Assembly (NCBI RefSeq): GCF_000006565.2
Contig: NC_031480.1
Location: forward strand, 388,144 to 452,143
Length of the DNA: 64,000 nt
Direction: 5' to 3'
DNA from: Toxoplasma gondii ME49
Taxonomy: Eukaryota; Apicomplexa; Conoidasida; Eucoccidiorida; Sarcocystidae
In this document: positions 13,398 to 24,566 of the stretch, in pieces
How the letters are laid out: the number at the start of each line of letters is the position of its first letter
How positions within the stretch are numbered: the first letter of the stretch is position 1
Notes under the pieces: generated by a model
The model's input: the letters and a program-made list of their open reading frames with translations, nothing else
Told to the model about the DNA's origin: nothing
Database searches by the model: none
Made by a program: the position numbers and the translations under genes

Positions 13398-16300
13398 ATG
13401 GGGATGGAAACGTCTGGCGACGGAGAAAGGCTGTCTTCGGCGGCATCTCGTCGTGCTCCCCTCCAGCAAGGGGCACGCCCAGACAAATGGCCACAATTGC
13501 CCTGCATGATTCCCGATCTTGTGGTCCCCGAAACCTCGAAAAGCATTTGGGAATTCCGATCGCCTGCCCTCCCATGGGATCCCATCGGTCCCCCTGGGAG
13601 TGGAGAAGCACCCAAATGTTTCGTCGACGCAAAATTTCTTCGCAGTGCAGTGCCGGCGAAGATAAGGGAACGGACAGCTGGCTGGAAGAGGGCACCAAGC
13701 TGCTGGGACCCTTCGACTTCACTCGAGGAGTACCCCGCTGTCGATCTTAGCTTTTCCCCTGGGGCGTCTGGCACATTGCCCGAACTGCCGAGCGATTCTG
13801 GCAGCAAACAAAAGCAACGCGTTGGACGGTCGGGTAGCAATCGTACAAAAACTGAAGCTCCAGAAACGCGCGACAACGACCCGGCACCTGTCTCGCTGCA
13901 GAGAAAGGGAGGATTAAACCGTTTTGCCGACAGCCACATCGGAAATACCTCGCAAGCTCCCACCGGAGGCGGCAAGAAACTGTATTACGCTGATATAGGC
14001 AAGGCGGATTCCAATGCAACCGGGTCTGCGACGTCAGAAAAGGCTGCGGGGAAGGCAAATGGTGGACTTTCGGAAACGTCTCTAAAGCTACTGATGGACG
14101 ACCGCCTGTTGGCTTATGTGGACCTGGAGGCCTTGCTTGTAGAAGGACGACGCGGTAATCAGCCAGTGGTTGTAGACCTAGACGCCTTTCTCAGCCGCGA
14201 TGTGGGGAGCATCGTGACACCACCAGGTGCGCCTCTATGCGTTGCTGGGATAGCTTCTGCATTTAGCGTGATCGCCGACAACGCTGTCCTCCTTCCCAAG
14301 GGCACGTTTCTCTGGGAATTAATCTACCCACAGTCTGAATCTGGCTGGCCGTTGTACAACCCTCAAGGCTTGTATTATGTTAAACTCTTCTTACGCTCGC
14401 GGTGGTGCTTGGTGGAGATCGACGACCTCATACCCTGCGACCCAGCCCACAGGCCTCTAGCACCTCTGTCCTCTCAAGGCAAACACGAGCTTTGGCCGTT
14501 GCTGCTTACTAAGGCGATCTGGAAAGCATTCCAGGGAGAAATCGCGCTCGGCATGTCGGAAATTCCGATACTCGAGGCCCTAAGTGGAAGAAAAGAAGTC
14601 GCTTTTCCTCTGACAGCTGGAGTCATACGGCACTTTTTGAATAAAGGCTTTTGGGCTAGCGTCAAGATACGACCCACAGAGGCTCAGACTTTCGATCGGC
14701 GACACGAAACAGAAACTAGCCAGGGATCGACTGATAGCCATGAAGATGCGAGTGTCACATTTCTGGTTTGCAATTTGAGTCCTGAAAACTCGACAACCCA
14801 GCAAGTCTGTCTGCGGAGCGGAGCGTTCTCTTTAAAACGAGATTATCTTCAGCTACACAAAAGTAGTAATGTCGTTCAACAGCGATTTCGTGAGTCCCAA
14901 CCTACAGCGAAACGGGTCGTGCCCGGTGGGCTAAGCTCGACCGACTTTTTTTTTCCGGAGGAGGAGGGAGAATCCGAAGAGGAGTACGGCGGTTTGTTCT
15001 CTGTTGTCAGCTCGGACCATCCAGAAAACAGAACGGAACTTATGACTCAGAGAGCCAAGGAAGAATCAAAGCGGAAGGCGAAGGAACTTCGAAAGGACGA
15101 TCGCGGGCGCATCATCATATGCAAGCCATGGGGAAAGCTACTAAAACATTTACTTGGAGACGCCTTACCGCATCCTCTGCCTGACGCTACCTTGCACGAC
15201 TTTCTTGCCGAAGAGAGCAGACCGAACACATTGAGGCAGACAGACACCGAAGGCACATTTAGACCGCCCAACGGAGTTGGGAGCCTCCAAGACGCCCACG
15301 CCACCAAGATTAACAGGCAAAATGACGTATTTGGAGGCCCCTCTGGCAAGGTAATCAACAGAGAAACGACACTCCCCCTCAGCTGAGACTGCACGGAAAA
15401 TACGGGAGACGACCTGCCTCGCAGACAGCGTATGCGGACGAACAGAGGCGTAGACGGCGTCAGATAATGATGTCTTATTCTCATAATATCCCGGAATGGG
15501 TGATAGCTGGTTGGGGAGTTTGCCTTTCTTTTGGGGCTAAAAACTCGCGCTCCGTTCTGATTGTACTACCATCTCCACGTGGGCGAGTTTTTAGATCATG
15601 ATGACCAGAGTACGGCCTTCTTTCACAAATGGGCTGTTTCCGAGAGCCAAACATTATTTCACCTGTGAAACGCTTATGCAAAACCCACAGGGGCGACAAA
15701 GCATTGATAAAACATACCCCGTCATCAGATTCAGTGAAACGATCAAGAAGCGCGATGTCTTGCCAAACACACTGTTGCCGTGTTTGGGTGTTCAGGCGAA
15801 GCCCCCTGGCCAGGTGCTGGCAGATATAATCCAGAGATGGCAAATGCCATGGCCTGTGGAGAACGTGACCGATCCAGTTGAAGCAGCGGGTATCACATAC
15901 GACGGAACTGTGTGGGTCTCGTGGAAGACGTTGACCGAAGTCTGCCGATCGGAACAGTTGTTTGTGTACGTCCCATCAACTCTTTTCGAAACAGTTTCGA
16001 CTAGTGACTTTTTCGACTACGAGCAATCCGTGCTCCCTCGCCAGTTTCCCCTGCGCGCAGCAGTCTGTTACATAAACATACCACATCTGGGGGACTCGGC
16101 GGCTGAGAAGGAAGATGACGCATGCAGCGGAGCCTTAACAGAAAAGCACACCGAGGGTGACTGTTGTCGGGGAGGTAGACCTCGGCGGCGCTGCACATCC
16201 AACAACATCGTCGTACGACCTCAGTTCTCACCGTTTCCAGTTCTTCTTGAATTTGACGCCCATCCACCCATCCCCCAAGCCGACGACGCTAATATACAGC

Positions 16301-19300
16301 CGGTGCATCCAGCGGAGCAGATGGCACCCGCACCATATCTCCGTTTACCGAAAGGAACCGGAGGACAACCACATTTCTATCAGGGCCACAGAGACGCTCA
16401 AGCGGATACCATGCCAACCCATCTGGGGGGCTCATGCCTTGTCCAGAGCGCGCATTTCTTCCTTCCTGAAGGAAAGAACCTCAGTCCTCAGGTGGAAGGG
16501 TGGGAGAGGCTGGCCTGCCAGAGTATCGACGTCTTCGCGCCGCTTCTTGGACCAGAAATGCGGAATGCTGTGGCACAAGGCGTCGAGCTTTGGCGCGCTC
16601 GGGAACGCAGCCTCATTGGGGGGCGGGAGACAGCGGCGGGTTCCTTAACCGGAAAGACAGGGGAACTATACACCAAAGACGCCGACTGCCATCTCGCTTT
16701 CTCGTCGTTCCCCACCTACCCAACGAAAGGCCATGCACTGGAAATGTGTGCCGGACCAAGGTTCCTTACGCTTGACGCGTCGTGCCGCGCGGTAACGCAG
16801 CTGAATCTCTGCCAGGGACGGCACGCGTTTTTTTTCTGGCTGGATTCACCAGCTGGAAGCAGCGCTTTCCGTATGCACTGGCTACCCGATAAACGCGAGA
16901 AGAATAGCACCCCTCCGGAGCCGCCTCCGCACACGCCGGCAGGAGGCACAAGTGCGAAATCAATAAAGAAGCAAACAGGCGACATTGGGACGTTTTCCAA
17001 AGACACGGACACAACTGAACCGTTTGACAGTACATCGTGCCATATCTTTTCTGTGGAAGAATTCTTGGAAACTTTCTACAACGTCCATATTGACGAATTC
17101 CTCGTAACGGCGCCAGAGAGTACGCTTTCGGGTCCCAACTACACGGTTTGGTTCAAAGCCGTGCTTGAGATTCATTCAAGACTCAAGTGCAGGGACCCCT
17201 CCCCAGTTGGCGGTAATGACTCAACTGCTAAAGCAAACGAACCCCTGGAAGCTGACCCTGACCTCCCAGCTATATTTGTGACTCTAAACCTTCCGCACGG
17301 AGGGCTGGCACCTTACCTTCGCATGTCAATTGGTCAAATGCGCACTCGACTCCCGGGGAAATTAGAAAATCCCGCGGGCGGGAAGTTCGGCCGTGAAGGA
17401 AACTCTTCTGATTTCTGTGTCCTTCCTGCGGAAGGTGACATGCCAGCGACGGGAGAAAGGACTGGCGCTGTCGCTCTCGAATCAGAGCTCAGAGAACTCC
17501 CTATTTGTCCGATGCTCCGCATCGATCTACATGAATTGACCACACGCAAGACTGACTGGCAGGATCAGGCAGGGAGTGATGATGGCTGCAGAGCCAGCCA
17601 CGAACAAGTTACTGAACGCTCACAGTCTTACTTGCTCTTACTTGAGTCAGCGCTTCCCAGCCCCATGCCTCGCGTCACCTTTTCCGTAGGGATCGGTGCC
17701 CGGGGTTTGGAAGTCAATGGACTGGCAAGAAAAGGCGACAGACAACGAAAGCCTGTTGCGAACTATGGCAAGCCACCGCAGTCGGCTCTCGCTTCGACAC
17801 TGCGCATTAGAGTGGACAACATCGCATTCCGATCGTCTTGGACTGACCAAACACAGACGAATGGAGGGAACATCGTCCTCAGAGAGCGCATCATCCCCAA
17901 GACCTCCACTACAGTAAGTGCGTCACTGAGAGTTACAACAGAGAAACTCGAGGGTATTGTCCTTTACGGAAGTATTCTCGAGATTGAGCCACAAGGATCA
18001 TCCCAGCAGCAACTTCAAGAAAGGGCTCCAAACAATTTCGTGCAGACAACCACTGGCAGCGGGCTCAATCCCGTAACGCCTCGGCAGCAACACCAGCAAT
18101 CGAGAGCGCACAGCAATGCTTCGCCATATCTGTCAGGTTCTCAACCTCGGGTGCCAGTCGCCAACGAGGAACTGCTAAGCCCAGGGTTCAGCCAGCAAAC
18201 AAGTGGAAAGAACGGCTCCATCATGAGCGAAAACAGTCTCAGTGCAATGAGTCGATCGTCCTGTGCTCCGACACCAGGCAGGTATCCTACACCACCTCTG
18301 GAAGAAACGCTCACAGAGTCTGTCGGAAGAGACACTGTCATTTTTCCCCACATCCAGCTGAATCCTCGCTCCACATATGTTATCCAAGTCGTTGCACGAA
18401 AGTACAGACCTGTAACACAGCAGAATGCGGCAGTACCCAGTTCCCAGTGCGCTCCACGTCCTGGGGATGAATGGGATGGCACCCGTTTCACTTGTCCGTC
18501 GGACATCAACTCCTCTATGCCAAGTTGGTCAAATGAAGAGTGCTGGCCTGCTGAACAAGACGAACAAAGCGGAGTGGTTGACAAAAAATTTGCTTCACAG
18601 AGCAACAATGTGGAGTTGATTCACCTGGCGGAAACAGCGTCGGCAGAACGACTTCGAATGGCAGCACCGCTTGACGGCGGCTCCTGGCGCTTGGATGTCG
18701 TCGCTACAGGAGAAATAGAAGTTGCCCAGGATGTGTGTCGAGCTGCCTTCGACAACCAGTTACTCTCTTTCTGGAATGAAAGGGACTCGAGCCGGGCGGA
18801 GCGAGCCAGGAGATCTCGAATGGCGTTTATGGCCAGAAAAATGAAACAGAGAGACTTTGTCTTGTCCGATCTGATCGACCCGCCCGAAGCACTTCACTCA
18901 CTCGCTGCGTTCCGGCAGACGGTGCTGTGGAAGCTGGAGATGACGGAGGTTCAGCTTCTTTGCCTGCTTGCTCGCGGAGCATGTCCACCCGAGCCAACTG
19001 ATGACTGTTTTTCACCAGAGCCCATTCTTTCGGAAGATATATCTGCCGCAGCTTTTGCACAGTGCCAGCTGCTTCAAGATGCAACCGAGGCAACCGAAAC
19101 GGAGCTCCAGGAATTCTTTTTTTGCGAGCTAGACCCGACAAGAACTGGCACAGTGAAAAGTGCCCTGTTTCTCATGTCACTTCAAAGCGGCGCGGCCATG
19201 CGGAGTGCACGGAAGGATTTTGAGGAGAGGACGGCGAGCAATCGTCAGGCGAGAACCACAAAGGGAGGAAATTGCGAGAAGAAGTCAAAGTCCGGTGGGG

Positions 19301-20810
19301 CCGAGCGAGATACCAAACGACCAGGAGCAGCACAAAAGTCACCCGCAAGCAAACTATCCAAAGGTGACGATCAGAAAAGAGAAAGCCAACAACATTTTTA
19401 CTCAGAAGCACAAAAGGAGTCCAATACTGCATACAGCTGTGTGACGCTCCGTCAACCGCTCACAACAACGCGACATCGAAATTTGAAGATATCTCAGTTC
19501 CTCAGCAAGATAGGTGGGAGACTCCGCGAAAGGGCCGTTACTGTACCCGGAGTGTTCAGGATGATTCAATTGGGGTTAACAGGGGAACAACGAACATTCG
19601 CAGCTGCATCCAAGGCCACTGATGCACGAAGTGAACTACAATACAAAGTTCAAGAGAAACTGGCGGCTCTGAGAGAGTCTATTGACCGCATATCCACGCG
19701 AAAAATGTTCCATGCACAAGAGGAGAGAGGCGTGTTGACGAACTGGGACCCGGTTGCAGAGCAACGAGAGTTTCTCCGTAGTGTTCAGCGGAAACGACGA
19801 GACGTTGCCTCGAAGGTGACAGAGATATTGCAGGAGGAGACACAGAAGGAGATTCGAAAAGAGGAATTACAGCAACTACTGGAAGAATGCCATGAAATCC
19901 AAATGTGGTTCTTTGACAGTTGCCTGATGCAGAGGCTGCGCAACCAACATACAGCCGCCACAGCTATGCACAGGTACGTCAAGACAGTCCCTGTAACACT
20001 GCCTGTTCCTCGTGCAGTCGAGAGAGTGACTGGAAGAGAAGTAGCGAAAGAAAGTCACAGCAAGAAAGATTAAAAGAGAGCATAAACCAAGCAAGCTGCT
20101 GGGTTCTAGAAGTCTGAATGGGAGCCGCTCGAGCGACATCTACCCCATGTGCGCCTCATGGCATCGTCTGCAGATCAGACAGCCTACACCTTCGAATGCC
20201 GAGTATCTCATCTGACGTTCTTTCGCTGTGTACTGGTTACATCCCTCGAGACTATCTCACGGTGCACGCGAATCGTATCTTCCGCTGGATGTCGTGCAGA
20301 AGTTTCTTGGCGAAAGGACACGCCCAGTGATTGGCACTGGCCCAACTATGTCATAGAAGTGACAGTTTTCTCCAGGTACACAGAGCCGGGAGACCACGCG
20401 GCAAGGCTGCCTTCTGTAACGATTTACCAGAAATCCTTTGTGGTACATATGCACCCACTTTTGTGCGTTGGCTCAGGGCTCAAGAAATTATTGATAAGGA
20501 TGCACATAGTTTCAAGAAAGACTCAGACACAGTCCGGAAGCTAGCACGGCGCAGGCCTGAAAAGGAGAGTCAAAATGAGGCTGTGATCGAGAAAAAAGAC
20601 AATCCTCTCACGGACGAAGATGTGGACGAGCTTGACTCGCTCCTTCAGACGCTTCAGGCGTTGTACACCTTCACAGGGGCCGTGCGACCTCTTAACAGTC
20701 AAAAAGGTTCCGCGTTTTTGGACACCGCCAGAGAAGCACTTTCTGCTATGAGAGCCCGCTCGATTCCCTCAAAAATGTCTTCTCCCCGACAACCTGATAA
20801 AACTGCATAA
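13398..20810 (+). CDS. Androglobin-like protein with degenerate calpain domain
   Basis: Exon 1 is 13398-15350 (651 codons, donor AAG/GTAATC) and exon 2 is 15595-19973. The last exon is most likely 20384-20810. The three join in frame to about 2,252 residues. A calpain-type core lies in exon 1: a candidate nucleophile at Cys281 in GAPLCVAGIASAFSVI, then NPQGLYYVKLFLRSRW and EIDDLIPCD (321-348), ELWPLLLTKAIWKAF (364-378) and ALSGRKEV. These resemble androglobin, whose calpain-like part has the same KYVVKL, IDD and ELWP blocks. The active-site RNPWG of calpains appears as CKPWG (about 575), so the Asn is lost, and I find no clear catalytic His. Protease activity is therefore doubtful. Exon 2 contains WVSWKTLTEVCRS, like an androglobin block, then long disordered and charged helical stretches. 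I could not locate the permuted globin fold or an IQ motif. A calpain-7-like protein is the alternative. The start has G at -3 and +4; an upstream exon is possible. Confidence 0.65.
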
Positions 20811-21361
20811 CAAAGGCTCGATTTTAATGCTGTCAGCTCCCCAGCCAGTTCTTACGCCCCCGTGCACTGCGGAACCGATAGACGATGGCATCGCCACCAG
20901 CTTCCCTCAGCGAGGGAACAATCTGGCAACCGGAAAATTAGGGGCCACACCATGCACAGCCGAAAGTGACACCAGAGAACTCTCCAACAAGGCACGCGTT
21001 TGTGCGCCACCTCCATCGCGGGTCCCCCCTTACCTTGCGTAGAAACCCCCGGCCCTGCAGGAGGTTCCCCCCTACTACTTTGAAGATTGGGTCTGCTGTT
21101 ATTTCCGTGGCTACTCTGCTAGAATCTTCAGGATACTCGCGTTCCACATTAAATGTTATTATCAACCGTGTATAGAACCTGTCTTTCACGCGCACGCAAG
21201 ACGCCGAGTTATTTGATTGTGGGATTTTATATCAGTAGTGCATACAACAAATCGCATTTAGAAGGGACTGGCATCTCTAGCTCGTTGAGACCAGGGAACG
21301 AAACACTCTGCGAAGGCACAAAGAAGGTCGCGTTGGCAAGGAGCGACGCCATATTTGTGTA
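20811..21361. other. Spacer between convergent genes
   Basis: This 0.55 kb lies between the 3' end of the androglobin-like gene and the stop codon of the minus-strand small membrane protein, so it should hold both 3' untranslated regions. Short frames at 20827-21195 on both strands have no supporting features. Confidence 0.4.
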
Positions 21362-21814
21362 TCACCAATCTTCGTCACCTCGAGCAAGTTTCTCGTACTT
21401 CGCCTTGTGCTTGTTGTAAAAAAAAATGAACCACACTGGGCTTCCAAAAAGAGAAAGAACAAAAACCGCAAGAACAGTGAAGAAAACCCCTTTTCTAGTT
21501 GCAGTGGATTTCTCAGCACGACTGGGCGCTCCGTAGCAGTGGGCGTATTTGTCACCGCGGAACCTGAACGCCGGAGCATCTTTAGCGTTTGCGAATGCCC
21601 CCCCATTTAACAACTCCGTTAGGTTGGGAAAACGATTGATCATACAGTTCGGGCCTTGTTTAACCGTCACACGGAGAGGTGCCTGAGAAAACGGATCCCT
21701 CAAGTGCCGTAGACAGAGTCTCGCAGCGGCAGTTGCGATCTTCTTCGTGCTTTGGCATCTCTCCTGCAGTGACTTTTTTGCACCGCTGAGCGAGAACAGA
21801 CGGTTTCCACTCAT
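21362..21814 (-). CDS. Small single-membrane-segment protein, probably mitochondrial
   Basis: One uninterrupted frame encodes 150 residues from the Met at 21814; the frame extends to a Met at 21877, but the inner start has a purine at -3 and gives a better leader. I do not recognise the protein. The first 40 residues are rich in Arg, Lys, Ser and Ala with almost no acidic residues, as in mitochondrial presequences. A short conserved-looking middle (FPNLTELLNGG, FRFRGDKYAHCYG) is followed by one strong membrane segment (about 110-132) and a polar C-terminus KAKYEKLARGDEDW. This layout fits the many small lineage-specific subunits of respiratory complexes III and IV or ATP synthase in coccidia, but that is inference. 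An upstream exon cannot be excluded. Confidence 0.5.
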   Translation of the reverse strand: MSGNRLFSLSGAKKSLQERCQSTKKIATAAARLCLRHLRDPFSQAPLRVTVKQGPNCMINRFPNLTELLNGGAFANAKDAPAFRFRGDKYAHCYGAPSRAEKSTATRKGVFFTVLAVFVLSLFGSPVWFIFFYNKHKAKYEKLARGDEDW

Positions 21815-24566
21815 TGCAAACGCATACACATATCCTATAGTGCAAAACAGGTCTACTGCCAGGTTATGCGCTGGCAAGAAACGACAACATATTCACAGAC
21901 AAGAATCAATATTCTACCAGGAAATTACCGGCACATGCGATGGGAAACGAGCCATCCCCCTTCAAGATGACGCTCGCCGCTGCGTTCTCCCGTGCAATTG
22001 GCCCAGAACAGCCGGGAAAAAATTGAAGCAAGACTGTAGATGATTACGTAATGAAGCTCAAACATGACCCTCAGCAAATTATTGTAAGCACCAGCAACAG
22101 TCGGGCTTTCTGCACATGCAGCGGCGCGTGCATGCCCTGTAGTTGAGAGAAGGAAAGGTAGCGCTACATGAACCTCGCAGCAACAGCCTGGTTCCACACA
22201 CTGACAGTCGGGCTTCTCTATAGTTTCGCCTCTTATACGCGCTCCTGTTCAAACAAAGCGATAAAACCAATTATGGTACTTCCAAGTCACGTATCGTTCG
22301 AGAGCACAGTCCCGTCACATAGTAATGTAGTAACAACTCTGGGCCCGCAAGCACACCGTTTAATACGAGAGTGTGCCGAGCGCACTCAGAATCCGAACGA
22401 CAAAATAAAAGCTTTATGGCAGTCTTTCTTTGAGCCCGGTGGTGTAGTCACACAGGTGACTTGTAAACAGTGAGCCATCACATCCTCCCACGTGACATAT
22501 GCCCTATGTCTGATTTGAGATTGGACATCACCTGTTGCGCTTCCTTGTTGTTTTTGGACATGGTGCATGCAGGCGCATTGGTTTTCTGATGATTCTCGTC
22601 ATGCTAGACTCACCGCCTCCGCCTCATGAGCATCTCACGAAACACACTTTTCCCTGTGACCCGCAACGTTCAGTTGTTCCCTGCAGAACATCGGCGTGTA
22701 TTGCATTTGCGCGAGAAACTTCTGCGACAAATGAGCTGGTCGTAGTGAGTCCAAATAATCCGTTAAATGCCGCCATCACTGTCCTTGGATCTAATCATTA
22801 CCACTAGAATAGACTGGCCCTCAGGCCTGAGTAGAAAGTCTCTTTCGAAAGAGGCGGTAGGTGTAAAGATATGCGGCAATGTGATAAAATGTTATGGCAT
22901 CCTGCTGGCCGACGTACGAAGTTTGTTGCAAGTGCGCGTGATGAATGTTGCACTCTGCCGGACATTCGTCTTCCTCATAGTACACACTGAGAACTTGTCA
23001 ACAAAAAAGGAGTGGTTCAATCACTAGTTTCGTTATCTACCGTACTACGGGTTGAGTTAGGTTGTCGGCAGGCTACCTTTGTTTTGGATGTTTGAGGATG
23101 AAGAGCGCATCACGACCACACATTGCTGCAGCACAAGCTCGTGTTTGTAACCGTGTATCTACTACAAAAGCAGATTCTCTAGGTCCAATTGAGGGTAATG
23201 TTGAAAGCGATAGCCATGCAGGACGTGGGCGAATACGGTTGGGATGAGGAATTGGCCCAGGCAGGTCTGCACGAAGGTTTCGTCTCCAGCGGGAGTCTAA
23301 TGGAGTGATATAAGCATGAGCTGTTCGCTCCTCTAGTCATCCTGAGGCCGGTCCTCCCTTGACCTGCGCTGTACCAGACCCGCAGCTGGGTCCGGACTAA
23401 CCGCAGTCGTTTTCGTCTATTCGGCGGACTCCACTCCCGCCTGCGTTTACTCATTACCATAAACGTGTTAATGTAACTGCTACTACTACAGGCTGACTGA
23501 AAAGGTCGTTCCGCTGAATCGTTCGTCCCTGTCGCTAGATGACCGCGGGTGCAATGTCGTTGCCATCTTTAGCAGATAGCACTCTCTGGCACCGCAGCAC
23601 AACGCCCTCAGAGACAAGAAAAGCATGTCTCTCGAATGTGCACCATCTTAGAAGCTCCCATCGGAATGATCGACACAGTCATTGTGGAAGCTTCGGCTTT
23701 GTCACCCAAAATGACTACTAATCACGTCGCCGACGACAAAGTCTTTTGCAGTACAAATCGTATACCGTGGTGCTTTATACTTAAAGTATCTTTTATTTTT
23801 GAAAGCTACTGATCTACCATACACTTGAGGAATAAGCGAATCTCTGCCAGTTGACGGAAAATGTAGTGCTCAGCTTGAGACGAATTCACTCCGCAGTCGT
23901 GTGTAAACTGCTCCCTGGACAAAATGGATGATTACGCATATCAGCGTAGACACTTCTACACGCAAAAATATGCACTGATACACTTTCCACATTTCGGCAT
24001 CGAAAATGTCTCCCTGAGGGACACTAGCATGAAGATGGCTCTCAAGGAACATCACCAATGCTTCACAACCGCACAAGGGGAGTACCCGGAAGCAGGTCCT
24101 CCACCAACAAAGCATCATAAATACAGTTCAGGTGTCACATTGTCAAAAGCGTGCGTACATGCGTGTAGAGATATGTAATCACATATGCCGCGGAAGAACA
24201 CGATGACTCGAATTTCCGATAGAATGAGATACATTACGCTGCGTTCCCCCTGATACTAGGGGCATCGGATGGAGCTAATCCGAAAGCTTAGCCGAATAAA
24301 GTGTACTCCCCAAAACACGACGCCCAGACATGCTTTTTTGAGACGACAGCACGAGTTTCTTGTGACTGGCACTTCCATTTACTTTTCTCTGACACTACAT
24401 TGTATCGAGTTGCGTTGTTGCGCCACCGTGTTGCGCACGATAACTCCTCCTGGTGTTCAGTTGATCAATCCGACCGTCAGGAAACCCTCTTTATATATGG
24501 CGCATCATGAACAGTACCTCAGCTGCAAGTAAGGAGGATATGGACCCCTCTAGAAGTAACTGCATT
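21815..24566. other. Spacer with no recognisable gene
   Basis: About 2.7 kb lies between the small membrane protein and the last exon of the NTPDase. Frames of 60 to 101 codons occur on both strands (for example 22168-22473 plus and 23870-24118 minus). They overlap each other and show no motif or consistent splice pair. Promoter and 5' UTR of the small gene and the 3' UTR of the NTPDase should be here. Confidence 0.4.
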
